A DNA stretch of 64,000 nucleotides from Streptomyces albiflavescens (GTDB lineage: Bacteria; Actinomycetota; Actinomycetes; Streptomycetales; Streptomycetaceae). A model generated the notes under the pieces. That model was not told where the DNA came from. It made no database searches and was given only the letters and a program-made list of their open reading frames with translations. Positions 24,279-32,432 of the stretch are shown piece by piece (the stretch's first letter is position 1; every line of letters begins with the position of its first letter). The stretch spans positions 372,001 to 436,000 of the forward strand of contig NZ_BMMM01000003.1 of the NCBI RefSeq assembly GCF_014645835.1, read 5' to 3'. Both the position numbers and the translations under genes were made by a program.

Positions 24279-25393
24279 TTGGCCGCCTCCTCGGAGCTCT
24301 CAGAGGCGAGGGAGACCAGGGTGTCGCGATCGGCGAGCAGGGAGGCGTGGGTGGGCGCCTGCGGAACGGTGCCGGGCCGCCGGGTGGCCGTCTCCTTGCG
24401 CAGAACGGGGATGACCTCTTCGCCGAGCAGGTCGAGCGTGTCCAGGACCGACTTCTGCGGCATGCCGCCGGTGTCGATGGCGAAGAGCTGGCGCTGGTAG
24501 TCGCCGTAGTGCTCGCGGAAGGTCAGCGCCTTGTCGATGACCTGCTGCGGGCTGCCCACGATGAGCGGCGTCTGCTCCATGTACTCCTCCATCGTCGGAC
24601 CGTGCCCGGACATCGGGGAGTTGTCGAAGTACGGACGGAACTCGCGCACGGCATCCTGGGAGTTCCGGCGGAGGAAGACGAGCCCGCCGGCGCCGACGAT
24701 GGCCTGTTCCGCGGCGCCGTGACCGTAGTGGGCATAGCGCTCGCGGTAGATGCCGATCAGGCGGCGGAAGTGGTCCTTGGGCATGAAGAGGTTGTTGACG
24801 AAGAAACCGTCGCCGTAGAAGGCGGCCTGCTCGGCGATCTCCGGGCTGCGCACGGAACCGTGCCAGACGAACGGCGGTATGCCGTCCAGCGGCCTCGGAA
24901 CCGAGGTGAAGGACTGGAGCGGGGTGCGGAAGCGACCCTTCCAGTCAACGTACTCCTCACGCCACAACTGGTGCAGCAGCGCATAGTTCTCGATGGCGAG
25001 CGGGATGCCGTGGCGGACGTCCTTGCCGAACCAGGGGTAGACGGGCCCGGTGTTGCCGCGGCCCAGCATCAGGTCGACGCGGCCGTCGGCGAGGTGCTGG
25101 AGCACCGCGTAGTCCTCGGCGACCTTCACCGGGTCGTTGGTGGTGATCAGCGTCGTCGACGTGGACAGAATGATCCGGCTGGTCTTCGCGGCGATGTGGG
25201 ACAGCAGGGTCGTCGGCGAGGAGGAGACGAACGGCGGGTTGTGGTGCTCGCCCGTCGCGAAGACGTCGAGGCCGACCTCTTCGGCCTTGACCGCGATCGC
25301 GACCATCGCCTTCAGCCGCTCCTGCTCGGTCGACGGCCTTCGGGTGGTGGGGTTGGGGCTGACGTCACCTATGGAGAACGTACCGAACTGCAC
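24275..25393 (-). CDS. LLM class flavin-dependent monooxygenase (CE1758-like)
   Basis: A 372-aa luciferase-like TIM barrel: MQFGTFSIGDVSPNP, VFATGEHHNPPFVSSSPTT, RVDLMLGRGNTGPVYPWFG, FVWHGSVRSPEIAEQAA and TPLIVGSPQQVIDKAL. Together with the reductase at 23637 it forms a two-component flavin monooxygenase. The substrate is unknown, perhaps an aromatic or sulfur compound. A short C-terminal extension after LRKETATRR is variable in the family. No operator box is seen upstream, but the spacer to the 25506 gene is short and codirectional. Confidence 0.85.
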   Translation of the reverse strand: MQFGTFSIGDVSPNPTTRRPSTEQERLKAMVAIAVKAEEVGLDVFATGEHHNPPFVSSSPTTLLSHIAAKTSRIILSTSTTLITTNDPVKVAEDYAVLQHLADGRVDLMLGRGNTGPVYPWFGKDVRHGIPLAIENYALLHQLWREEYVDWKGRFRTPLQSFTSVPRPLDGIPPFVWHGSVRSPEIAEQAAFYGDGFFVNNLFMPKDHFRRLIGIYRERYAHYGHGAAEQAIVGAGGLVFLRRNSQDAVREFRPYFDNSPMSGHGPTMEEYMEQTPLIVGSPQQVIDKALTFREHYGDYQRQLFAIDTGGMPQKSVLDTLDLLGEEVIPVLRKETATRRPGTVPQAPTHASLLADRDTLVSLASESSEEAAK

Positions 25394-25505
25394 TGGGGGC
25401 TCCGGAAGTTGGGAGGGCGATGAGATTCTGGGGAGGGCGGCGGAACAAGGCCGCGAGGCGCATCGGTGAGGGGCGGGCCGACGGCCTGCCCCTCACTCCG
25501 CCCGG

Positions 25506-26093
25506 TCACTGCTGCGGCATGAGGCCCATGACGAACGGGATGATCTTGCCGCCGCGCTCACTGGTCCAGTTCTCGGCCAGTTCGGCCAGAAGCTGGACGG
25601 TGGAGGTGATGGTGGCGCCGGCGTTCTCCATGCGGCGGATGGCGATGTCGTCGGCCATTTTCGTCGGGGAGCCGCCCGCGTCGGCGACGACCTGGACCTC
25701 GTATCCCAACTGCAGGGCCGTCAGGGTGGGGTAGACGGTGCACACATCGTTGGTGACGCCCGCGATGATCAGCTTCTTGCGTCCGGTCTCCCGCACCGCG
25801 GTGGCGAAGTTCTCGTCGTCCATGGCATTGACGACACCGAGACGCTTGATGCGCGCCTCGAACTCCTTGGGGGCGATTTCCGCGAGCTCGGCCAGCAGCG
25901 GGCCCTGGGCGTACTCCTCCATGGAGGAGGTGAGCACCAGCGGGATGTCGACGGCCTTGGCGCTCCGGGCCAGTGCCAGGGCGTTGGCCTTCATCTGCTC
26001 GAAGGGGATGGACCGGACCCATCCCATGGTGCCCACCTGGTGGTCGATGAGCAGCATCGCCGTGTTGTCGGCGGTGAAGGGCTGTGCGGACAT
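25506..26093 (-). CDS. Isochorismatase-like cysteine hydrolase
   Basis: A 195-aa protein with the isochorismatase fold: the catalytic Asp in AMLLIDHQVG, the Lys in RKKLIIAG and the Cys in VTNDVCTVYPTLTAL. The subfamily (YcaC-like) hydrolyses amides or ureas of unknown identity. ATG 26093 is chosen because AGAGAGGT precedes it and homology starts at TADNTAMLL. Two TTGG-CCAA palindromes sit 50-80 bp upstream, placing it in the MarR regulon of this island. Confidence 0.8.
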   Translation of the reverse strand: MSAQPFTADNTAMLLIDHQVGTMGWVRSIPFEQMKANALALARSAKAVDIPLVLTSSMEEYAQGPLLAELAEIAPKEFEARIKRLGVVNAMDDENFATAVRETGRKKLIIAGVTNDVCTVYPTLTALQLGYEVQVVADAGGSPTKMADDIAIRRMENAGATITSTVQLLAELAENWTSERGGKIIPFVMGLMPQQ

Positions 26094-26143
26094 GAAGGGA
26101 ACCTCTCTGAACGGGTGGATCAGCCGTGCCGACTGATCCACGG

Positions 26144-26174
26144 ATTGGCCGGGCCGAATTAGTTGGCCGGCCAA
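26144..26174. promoter_or_regulatory. Two adjacent MarR-type operators, TTGG-CCAA class
   Basis: ATTGGCCGGGCCGAAT (26144-26159) and TTGGCCGGCCAA (26163-26174, perfect 12-bp palindrome) lie upstream of the hydrolase at 26093. Confidence 0.65.
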
Positions 26175-26205
26175 GTGTTTCCCTCAGCGTACGCCACGCG
26201 GCATC

Positions 26206-26253
26206 TATTCCCGGAAGACGGAACACTGGTATTCCCGGGAGACGGAACACTGG
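26206..26253. repeat. Tandem 24-bp direct repeat
   Basis: Two abutting 24-bp units beginning TATTCCCGG and ending GGAACACTGG (26206-26229 and 26230-26253) differ at one base. They lie between the hydrolase promoter and the end of the LLM gene at 26289. Confidence 0.8.
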
Positions 26254-26288
26254 AAAACAGACCCACCGGCGCCCACCGGCGGCCTGCC

Positions 26289-27164
26289 TCAGAGCGTCGC
26301 GAGAGCCCGCCGGACGGCCGGAACCACCTCGTGGGCGAACACGCTCAACTGACGTTCGTGGTCCCGTTCCGGCCAGTAGGCAAACCCGTTCATGCCGTGC
26401 TCGCGGTACACCTGCGTGATCTGCTCGACCCACTGCCCGACCGGGCCGTGGAAGTCTCCGCCGGAGGTCGGTTCGATGAGGCCGTTGAGGTTGTAGACCT
26501 TGCGGATCGAGCCGGGATCGCGACCCGCCCGCGCCGCGGCGTCGTCGATGCGGGCGACGGCATCACCCAGGCGGTCCAGCCCGAGAGAGAAGAGCGAGGG
26601 CATCCAACCGTCGGCCCTGGCGCCGGTCAGCTCCAGCATGCGGGGCCCGTAGGCGCCCAGCCAGATGCCCAGCGACGGCGACGGCGTGGGTCCCGGGTGG
26701 ATGCCGGCCACGCGGTAGTACTCACCGCCCGCCCGCGCGGTCCGCTCGCCGCTCCACATGGCCCGGATCACGTCGATGGCGTCGACCAGCGCGTCGACGG
26801 ACTCCTTCTTGCCCCGGCGCGGACCGCCCATGGCCGCGATCGGCTCCCAGAAGGCCCCCGCACCCAGGCCCAGTTGCAGACGTCCGCCCGACAGCAGGTC
26901 GAAGCTGGCCGCGGCCTTGGCCAGCATGGCGGGCGGTCGCAGGGGCAGGTTGGCCACCGTGGGGACGAAGGTCACCCGTTCGGTGCGGGCCGCGAGGAAC
27001 GCCATCAGGGTCCACGTGTCGTGGAACGCCTGCTGATAGGGGTGGTCTTGGACGGTGACGAGGTCCAGGCCGTCACGGTCCGCCTGCAGGGCGTACCGCA
27101 GCGGTTGATCACCCTCCCCCCACACCGGATCAACGTTCGCACCAAAGAGCACGGGCAGGGTCAT
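26289..27164 (-). CDS. LLM class F420-dependent oxidoreductase
   Basis: A 291-aa luciferase-like protein: VLFGANVDPVWGE, LVTVQDHPYQQAFHDTWT, RVTFVPTVANLPLRPPAML, GGRLQLGLGAGAFWEPIAAMGG and LGAYGPRMLELTGARADGWMP. The pattern matches F420-dependent reductases/dehydrogenases rather than FMN monooxygenases. ATG 27164 follows the 12 non-homologous residues possible upstream. It is divergent from the MarR gene at 27287, with the shared operator at 27208 between them, so it is probably a direct target. Confidence 0.8.
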   Translation of the reverse strand: MTLPVLFGANVDPVWGEGDQPLRYALQADRDGLDLVTVQDHPYQQAFHDTWTLMAFLAARTERVTFVPTVANLPLRPPAMLAKAAASFDLLSGGRLQLGLGAGAFWEPIAAMGGPRRGKKESVDALVDAIDVIRAMWSGERTARAGGEYYRVAGIHPGPTPSPSLGIWLGAYGPRMLELTGARADGWMPSLFSLGLDRLGDAVARIDDAAARAGRDPGSIRKVYNLNGLIEPTSGGDFHGPVGQWVEQITQVYREHGMNGFAYWPERDHERQLSVFAHEVVPAVRRALATL

Positions 27165-27207
27165 GGGTTTCACTCCGCAGGCCAGGGCTTGCCGCCACAC
27201 ACCATTC

Positions 27208-27221
27208 TATTGGCCGACCAA
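27208..27221. promoter_or_regulatory. MarR-type operator in the LLM/MarR divergent region
   Basis: ATTGGCCGACCAAT, 5-bp perfect outer arms. It lies 66 bp upstream of MarR ATG 27287 and 44 bp upstream of the LLM start. Best reference copy of the TTGG-CCAA class. Confidence 0.75.
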
Positions 27222-27286
27222 TTTAGTATAGGTGAGATGATTCCACGACGAGCGACTCGCTCGCCACGCAAGGAGGAGCTGCAACC

Positions 27287-27793
27287 ATGCCGCCAGCGTC
27301 CGAATCGGTCCAGGGCAAAGACGACGCGGTACCGACCGTCGCCGACGCTCCGATGAGCGAGGCCATCTTCCGCGCCGCCCGTGTGCATCGGATCATGGCC
27401 GGCAATCTGCTGCGCGAGACCGGCCTGTACCCCGGGCAGGAACTGCTGATGATGCAGCTCTGGGAACAGGGCGAACAGCGTCAGGCCGATCTGATCAAGA
27501 CGCTGGGCCTCGATCCGTCCACCGTCACCAAGATGCTGCAGCGCCTGGAGCAGTCCGGGTTCGTCACCCGGAGCCCCTCCCCCCACGATCGCCGAGCGGT
27601 CGTCGTGAACACCACTCGCGCGGGCCAGGCACTGCGCGACCGGGTTCTGCAGGCCTGGCGCGAGCTGGAATCGATCACCGCCGCGGGGTTCTCGCACGAG
27701 GAGTACGTGCAGGCGATGCGCGTCCTGACGCGGATCGAGGCGAACCTCACCGGCACATCCGCCGACAACGGCGACCCCTCGGTCGTCTGCTGA
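27287..27793 (+). CDS. MarR family transcriptional regulator (copy 2)
   Basis: A 168-aa winged-helix protein: SEAIFRAARVHRIMAGNLLR, LYPGQELLMMQLWEQGEQRQ, recognition helix LDPSTVTKMLQRLEQSGFV and wing RSPSPHDRRAVVV. It belongs to the same subfamily as the 21949 protein. The start is ATG 27287 after AAGGAGG. The operator upstream and its recurrence at 5419, 11334, 26144-26174 and 31009 make this the best candidate regulator of that box class. The ligand is unknown, likely an aromatic pathway compound. Confidence 0.85.
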   Translation: MPPASESVQGKDDAVPTVADAPMSEAIFRAARVHRIMAGNLLRETGLYPGQELLMMQLWEQGEQRQADLIKTLGLDPSTVTKMLQRLEQSGFVTRSPSPHDRRAVVVNTTRAGQALRDRVLQAWRELESITAAGFSHEEYVQAMRVLTRIEANLTGTSADNGDPSVVC

Positions 27794-27827
27794 TCGCCGA
27801 CGCGGGCGGACACGGCTGTCCGCGATC

Positions 27828-28060
27828 TCATTCGTCCGGGTAGCGGACCCCGATGCTCTCGCGTACGGCGTCCAGCGTCGCCATGACCGCCAGCCGGTGC
27901 GCCCAGGCGGAGATGGCGTCGGGGACACCGAGCAGCAGGTGCGCGAAGGAGACGGGGTAGACACCGAGGTCGAGCAGGGCTCCGCCGCCCCGCAGCGGGT
28001 CGTGCAGCCGGTGCCGGCGTCGAAGGGCAGGCAGATGCTGAAGTCGGCTCTGCGAGCCCT
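27828..28060 (-). pseudogene. Gfo/Idh/MocA oxidoreductase remnant
   Basis: Read leftward, [12 protein letters not shown] lies in one frame, then after a frameshift [37 protein letters not shown] and directly [20 protein letters not shown] ending PDE-stop at 27828. In intact Gfo/Idh/MocA enzymes about 100 residues separate SAWA from the final helix, so there is also an internal deletion. The N-terminal Rossmann domain is missing. Nonfunctional. Confidence 0.75.
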
Positions 28061-28118
28061 GTTGCCGGAACGCGTGCTACGCCGCGTGACGCCGGGCGAG
28101 ACGGCGCCAGTGGCGACC

Positions 28119-29249
28119 TCAACGCGCAGCGACAGTGGCGGGAACCCCGGTCTGCGCACGGCCGGCGGCGACGCGGTCCAGCACGTACTGGACGGTGAGG
28201 CAGCCCAGACCCCAGGCGGCCAGGGTGACTATGGCGCCGGTGAGATGCACGTCGTGGAAGTACGCGGCGCCCCGCAGACCACGCACGGCGGCCGCCGGCG
28301 GCATGACCGAAGCGAGTGGCGAGAGCCATGCGGGCAGGAAGGTGGCCGGCAGGATGCCGCCGGACGTGGCGTTGCCGAGGATCAGCAGGACCACGGAGGC
28401 GACCGGCATGCCGAGCGGCCCGAACAGACGAAGCAGGAGCCCGGCCGCCGCGGCGGACGCCCACGCCAGCAGGCCCACCACGACGGTGACCACGGCGAAC
28501 GAGGCCGGCAGCGCGCTGAAGGCGGTGTGCGTGAGCAGGGCCACCACCACGCCGGAGGCGGCGGAGAAGACCAGCATCGAGGCGACGCGGACGGCCAGCC
28601 GCAGGCGCGGAGCGATCTGGTAGGAGGACACCGCGAAGAGGAAGCCGGCGAGCACCACGCCGAAGGCGGCGTAGAACACCGACAGGCCGCGGGAGTCCCC
28701 CGCCGCCAGGGGAAGCACGTCCTTGACGGGAACCGGCTTCCCGACCGCCGCCGTCATCGCCGTGGCGAGGCTGGAGACCGTGGACGGCCCCTGCGCGCCG
28801 GCCACCAGAACACGCGTGCCTTGGCCGTCGGCGACCAGGGCGGCCGGGACCTCGTCGTGGGTGACGGCCTGGCGGGCGGCCTCGGCGTCCGGGTAGCGGT
28901 AGAAGGTGTATCCGTCGGGGGCCGCGTTGTTGAGAGCGAGTTCCGTGTGGGCGGCGACCCTGTCGGATGCGGCGATGCCGACGGGCTGGTGCCGCGCCGA
29001 CGGTGCGTGGAAGGCCGCGAGGTACACGGCGACGAACACGGTGCCGATCGCCAGGGCGGTGATCACCGGCACGAGTATCGCCTTGCGGGCGCCGGCAGCC
29101 GCCGCGAGCACCGGGGCGGGAAGGTCGGGCTCGGAGTCGACCAGAGCATGCCTGGCACGTCTCCCGTGATCGGCTGCGGGGTCCGCATTCGGATCCTGCG
29201 GGGCGAGTCCGGACGGGGCGCCCGGTGGGTACGTCGTGGCGTGGTGCAT
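28119..29249 (-). CDS. ABC-2 type / DUF3533-like membrane protein
   Basis: A 376-aa protein with a polar N terminus, one hydrophobic segment near residue 60-80 (ILVPVITALAIGTVFVAVYL), a soluble extracytoplasmic domain of about 120 residues, and then about five hydrophobic segments (for example VFYAAFGVVLAGFLFAV, VVTVVVGLLAWASAAAAGLL, PVASVVLLILGNATSGG). This layout fits ABC-2/YhgE-Pip-like permeases, which export drugs or surface molecules. No ATPase gene is adjacent. ATG 29249 is preferred over upstream starts. The downstream neighbour is the Gfo/Idh remnant. Confidence 0.65.
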   Translation of the reverse strand: MHHATTYPPGAPSGLAPQDPNADPAADHGRRARHALVDSEPDLPAPVLAAAAGARKAILVPVITALAIGTVFVAVYLAAFHAPSARHQPVGIAASDRVAAHTELALNNAAPDGYTFYRYPDAEAARQAVTHDEVPAALVADGQGTRVLVAGAQGPSTVSSLATAMTAAVGKPVPVKDVLPLAAGDSRGLSVFYAAFGVVLAGFLFAVSSYQIAPRLRLAVRVASMLVFSAASGVVVALLTHTAFSALPASFAVVTVVVGLLAWASAAAAGLLLRLFGPLGMPVASVVLLILGNATSGGILPATFLPAWLSPLASVMPPAAAVRGLRGAAYFHDVHLTGAIVTLAAWGLGCLTVQYVLDRVAAGRAQTGVPATVAAR

Positions 29250-29330
29250 GAAGTGAGGAACTCTCCGATGTCGCGGGGCCGCAGCCCCCTTGGGTGGTGT
29301 GCTCCCGACGAGGCTGCGGGCCGGACGGGG

Positions 29331-29354
29331 CAAGGGGCGGTTCGCCGCCCCTTG
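29331..29354. terminator. Terminator hairpin
   Basis: CAAGGGGCGG pairs with CCGCCCCTTG around TTCG, downstream of the SDR pseudogene on the minus strand. Confidence 0.7.
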
Positions 29355-29370
29355 GTGGTCGTACCGTTCG

Positions 29371-30026
29371 CTAGAACATCCCGCCGTCGAACTGCAGGGT
29401 GCGGCCGGTCATGTAGGCCGCGTCGTCGGAGGCGAGGAAGGCGTATCCGGCGGCGATCTCCGAGGGCTCCGCGAGCCGCCGCAGCGCGACCGCGGTGTCG
29501 AGCCACTCGGACAGCTCCTGCTTGCCGACCAGTTCGGGGTGCTGGTAGCTCGCCCCGTGCTCGGCGGCCATGTCGGTGGCGGTGCCGCCCGGGGCGATGG
29601 CGTTGATGGTGATGCCCTTCTGGCCGAGTTCGGCGGACAGGTTACGGCGAACAGCTGCCCGCGCGTGTTGACCGCGAAGACACGGTCGAAGTCGGCCGGC
29701 GTGATCTTGTCCAGCGCGTCGAAGTGCTCGATGCCGGCACAGGACGCGAGCACGTCCAGCCGGCCGAACTCGGACACCGCCCGCTCGATCAGCTCCCCGG
29801 TCTGCTCCGGATCCGCGGCGTCGGCCCGAACGGCGATCGCGCTATCGCCGTCGTCGCCGAGTTCGGCGACGAGAGCGTCCGCTGCCTCCTTGTTGCCGCG
29901 GTAGCCGATCGCCACCGCCGCGCCTTCGTCGGCCAGCCGCCGTGCGACGGCCGCACCGATCCCACGGCTGCCGCCGGTGACGACTGCGACCTTGCCTTCG
30001 AAACGTGTCCCCTGCACGGATGACAT
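29371..30026 (-). pseudogene. SDR gene lacking its catalytic core (deletion plus frameshift)
   Basis: The N-terminal half is normal: KVAVVTGGSRGIGAAVA, DVLASCAGIEHFDALDK, FDRVFAVNTRGQLFAV. At about 29652 the frame shifts; the continuing frame reads NLSAELGQKGITINAIAPGG, then TATDMAAEHGASY and ASDDAAYMTGRTLQFDGGMF. About 45-50 residues in between, including the Ser, Tyr and Lys of the active site, are missing. The protein cannot be a functional SDR. It is divergent from the TetR gene at 30282. Confidence 0.85.
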
Positions 30027-30281
30027 GACTTCTCTTCTCTCGGGACAAGTGGGGGAGTCGCTGCGGGCAACGGCTGCGGCGCCCGAACGGAAGGCCGACC
30101 GCCACGGGACACACCAGAGGTGCGCTCGCAGTGCATGTTCCCTGCCGACTCAACCACCGTAACATCTAACCGCAGGAAATCCTTCACTTAAGCGCTGCGG
30201 TGGACTCGGCTGACGTAGTCTCATGGCGTCGGCGGGCAGGGATCAGGTCGGTCGGCACGGTCGCGAAAGGACAGACCCACA

Positions 30282-30947
30282 GTGACTTCCCGCACCAACG
30301 GCGAGGACAGGAAGCCGCGACTCAGGGCCGACGCAGCCCGCAACCGGGCACAGATCCTCGCCGCCGCACGCACCGCCTTTCGCGAACTGGGCACCGCCGC
30401 GCCGCTGGACGAGATTGCCCGCCGCGCCGGAGTGAACATCGCCACGCTCTACCGGCGCTTCCCCGATCGCGAAGCCCTCGTGCAGCAGGTCGTGATCGAC
30501 GGATTCACCCTGGTGATCGAGGCTGCGCGCCACGCACTCGACGCCGCCCCGCAGGACTCCTTGGCCGCCATCGAGGGGTTCCTGCTGCGCCTGGTCGACG
30601 CACGGGACATCCTCGTACTCCCCCTGATCGGCGGCCCGGTTCCCACCACCCGTGAAGCGGTCGAGCTCCAGGCTCAGACCGCCCTCCTACTCGAGCAGCT
30701 GATGTCTCGCGCCCGCTCCCAGGGGACCATCCGGCCCGACGCCACCCACATGGACCTGATCACCACCGCAGCCCTGACCTGCCGCCCGATGCCCTACCTC
30801 CCCACGGAACAGGCCGCCACCCTCGCCACCCGCCACGTGCACATCTTCATGGACGGACTGCGCCCGAACGGCACCCGGCCGCTTCCCCCGTCCCCGACGC
30901 ACGAAGAGCTCAGCGTCCACCTGCACGCAGGCCCTGCGGAGAGCTGA
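30282..30947 (+). CDS. TetR/AcrR family transcriptional regulator
   Basis: A 221-aa protein starting at GTG 30282 behind AAAGGAC. HTH: RNRAQILAAARTAFRELG, PLDEIARRAGVNIATLYRRF, PDREALVQQVV. The C-terminal domain (IEGFLLRLVDARDILVLPLI) matches the TetR_C_33-like group seen with SDR genes. Its natural target was probably the divergent SDR, now a pseudogene, so the regulator may be orphaned. The 30027-30281 spacer contains an AT-rich stretch near 30160-30200 suitable for an operator. Confidence 0.8.
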   Translation: MTSRTNGEDRKPRLRADAARNRAQILAAARTAFRELGTAAPLDEIARRAGVNIATLYRRFPDREALVQQVVIDGFTLVIEAARHALDAAPQDSLAAIEGFLLRLVDARDILVLPLIGGPVPTTREAVELQAQTALLLEQLMSRARSQGTIRPDATHMDLITTAALTCRPMPYLPTEQAATLATRHVHIFMDGLRPNGTRPLPPSPTHEELSVHLHAGPAES

Positions 30948-31245
30948 AGCCCCACCGCCCCGAGTAGGTCGATCCGGTCACCCTCGGGATTCATGAAGAA
31001 CATCCAGTGGTCGACCAATTAGCGAGCGACCTATCGCTGGAGATCAAGCTTCATATCCAACAGCCTTGCCCCTAATGCCCTGTATCACCCCCACGTGACG
31101 GGGGTCACGTGTGCCGTGGGATGGATCCATGAGGTTTACTTGTTCGGACAGTAAACGGGCTCGGGTGCGGCAGCACCGGGTCCTGTCGGCAAGGGGCCGC
31201 CCCGTACGCGGCCTGTCTCTTTCTCATTGAGCAAGGATGATGATC
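30948..31245 (+). promoter_or_regulatory. Compound promoter region of the alkene reductase
   Basis: It holds, in order: a TTGG-CCAA class box (GTGGTCGACCAATTAG, core palindrome 31009-31016); a hairpin CACGTGAC-GTCACGTG (31092-31111), which could end the TetR transcript; the TTTAC-GTAAA operator (31134-31156); and a leader homologous to 21685-21810. Two different MarR-type boxes therefore precede one gene. Confidence 0.7.
31134..31156. promoter_or_regulatory. MarR-type operator, TTTAC-GTAAA class (best copy)
   Basis: TTTACTTGTTCGGACAGTAA flanked by G and AC gives a near-perfect palindrome with GTTTAC/GTAAAC ends. It lies 90 bp upstream of the alkene reductase start. Confidence 0.75.
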
Positions 31246-32319
31246 ATGTCGAAGGCCTTCGAAACGTACGACCTGGGCGCGACCCGCCTGGCCAACCGCA
31301 TCGTGATGGCTCCGATGACCCGCTCCCGCGCCTACGGCGAGGGCAACAGCCCCACCGACCTGGTGGCCGAGTACTACGCCCAGCGCGCCAGTGCCGGTCT
31401 GATCGTCACCGAGGGCACCCAGCCGTCGGTGATCGGCCAGGGCTACCCCAACACCCCCGGCATCCATACGACCGAGCAGATCACCGCCTGGCGCAAGGTC
31501 ACCGACGCCGTCCACGCACGTGGCGGCGTCATCTACCTGCAGCTGATGCACACCGGCCGCGTCGGCCACCCGAGCCTGATGGGCCTCACCCCCGTCGGAC
31601 CCTCCCCCGTCCAGGCCAAGGGCCAGGTCTACACCCACGAAGGCCCCCAGGACTTCGTCACCCCGAAGGAACTCACCGAAGCCGAGATCCAGCAGACCAT
31701 CGCCGACTACGCCTCGGCTGCCCGCAACGCGATCGAAGCCGGCTTCGACGGCGTGGAACTGCACGGCGCCAACGGCTACCTCATCCACCAGTTCCTCGCC
31801 CCCAACTCCAACACCCGCACCGACACCTGGGGCGGCACCCCCGAAAACCGCATCCGCTTCGCCGTCGCCACCGCCAAGGCCGTCGCCGACGCCATCGGCG
31901 CCGACAAGACCGGCTTCCGCATCAGCCCCGCCAACCCCTACAACGACATCGACGAAAGCGACCGCACCGACGTCGACGCCACCTACACCGCCCTCGTCGA
32001 CGCCCTCGCCCCCCTGAACCTGGCCTACCTCCACCAGATGGAAGCCCCCGAGGTCCGCGACCTCACCCTGCGCCTGCGCAAGGCCTGGCCCACCACCTTC
32101 ATCCTCAACCCCTTCACCGGCATGGAGCCCACCGGCCCCGACGAGCTGCAGTTGATCGAGGACGGCACCGCCGACCTCGTCGCCTACGGCGGCCTCTTCC
32201 TCGCCAACCCCGACCTCCCCACCCGCCTCAAGCAGGGCGGCCCCTACAACACCCCCGACCGCGCCACCTCCTTCGGCGGCGACCACACCGGCTACACCGA
32301 CTACCCCACCCTCGACTGA
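31246..32319 (+). CDS. Alkene reductase (old yellow enzyme, NemA-like)
   Basis: A 357-aa OYE: ANRIVMAPMTRSRAYGEGNS, VYLQLMHTGR-like segment (IYLQLMHTGRVGHPS), GVELHGANGYLIHQFLAPNSN with the substrate-binding His/Asn pair, TDTWGGTPENR, and the C-terminal FGGDHTGYTDYPTLD. It reduces activated C=C bonds (enones, maleimides, nitroesters) with NADPH/FMN. Of ATGs at 31237, 31240 and 31246, only 31246 has correct spacing (9 nt) from AAGG. It lies downstream of two operator classes and 113 bp upstream of a truncated MarR gene. Confidence 0.9.
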   Translation: MSKAFETYDLGATRLANRIVMAPMTRSRAYGEGNSPTDLVAEYYAQRASAGLIVTEGTQPSVIGQGYPNTPGIHTTEQITAWRKVTDAVHARGGVIYLQLMHTGRVGHPSLMGLTPVGPSPVQAKGQVYTHEGPQDFVTPKELTEAEIQQTIADYASAARNAIEAGFDGVELHGANGYLIHQFLAPNSNTRTDTWGGTPENRIRFAVATAKAVADAIGADKTGFRISPANPYNDIDESDRTDVDATYTALVDALAPLNLAYLHQMEAPEVRDLTLRLRKAWPTTFILNPFTGMEPTGPDELQLIEDGTADLVAYGGLFLANPDLPTRLKQGGPYNTPDRATSFGGDHTGYTDYPTLD

Positions 32320-32432
32320 CAACCGGCCAGTAATCACCACTGGCACACCGCGGCGCCCAACGGCCCAGGGCCGGGGCGCCGCGACGCTTTCCGGACGGAG
32401 CGCCGAAAGCGCCGGCTGGAGGACCGATACGC

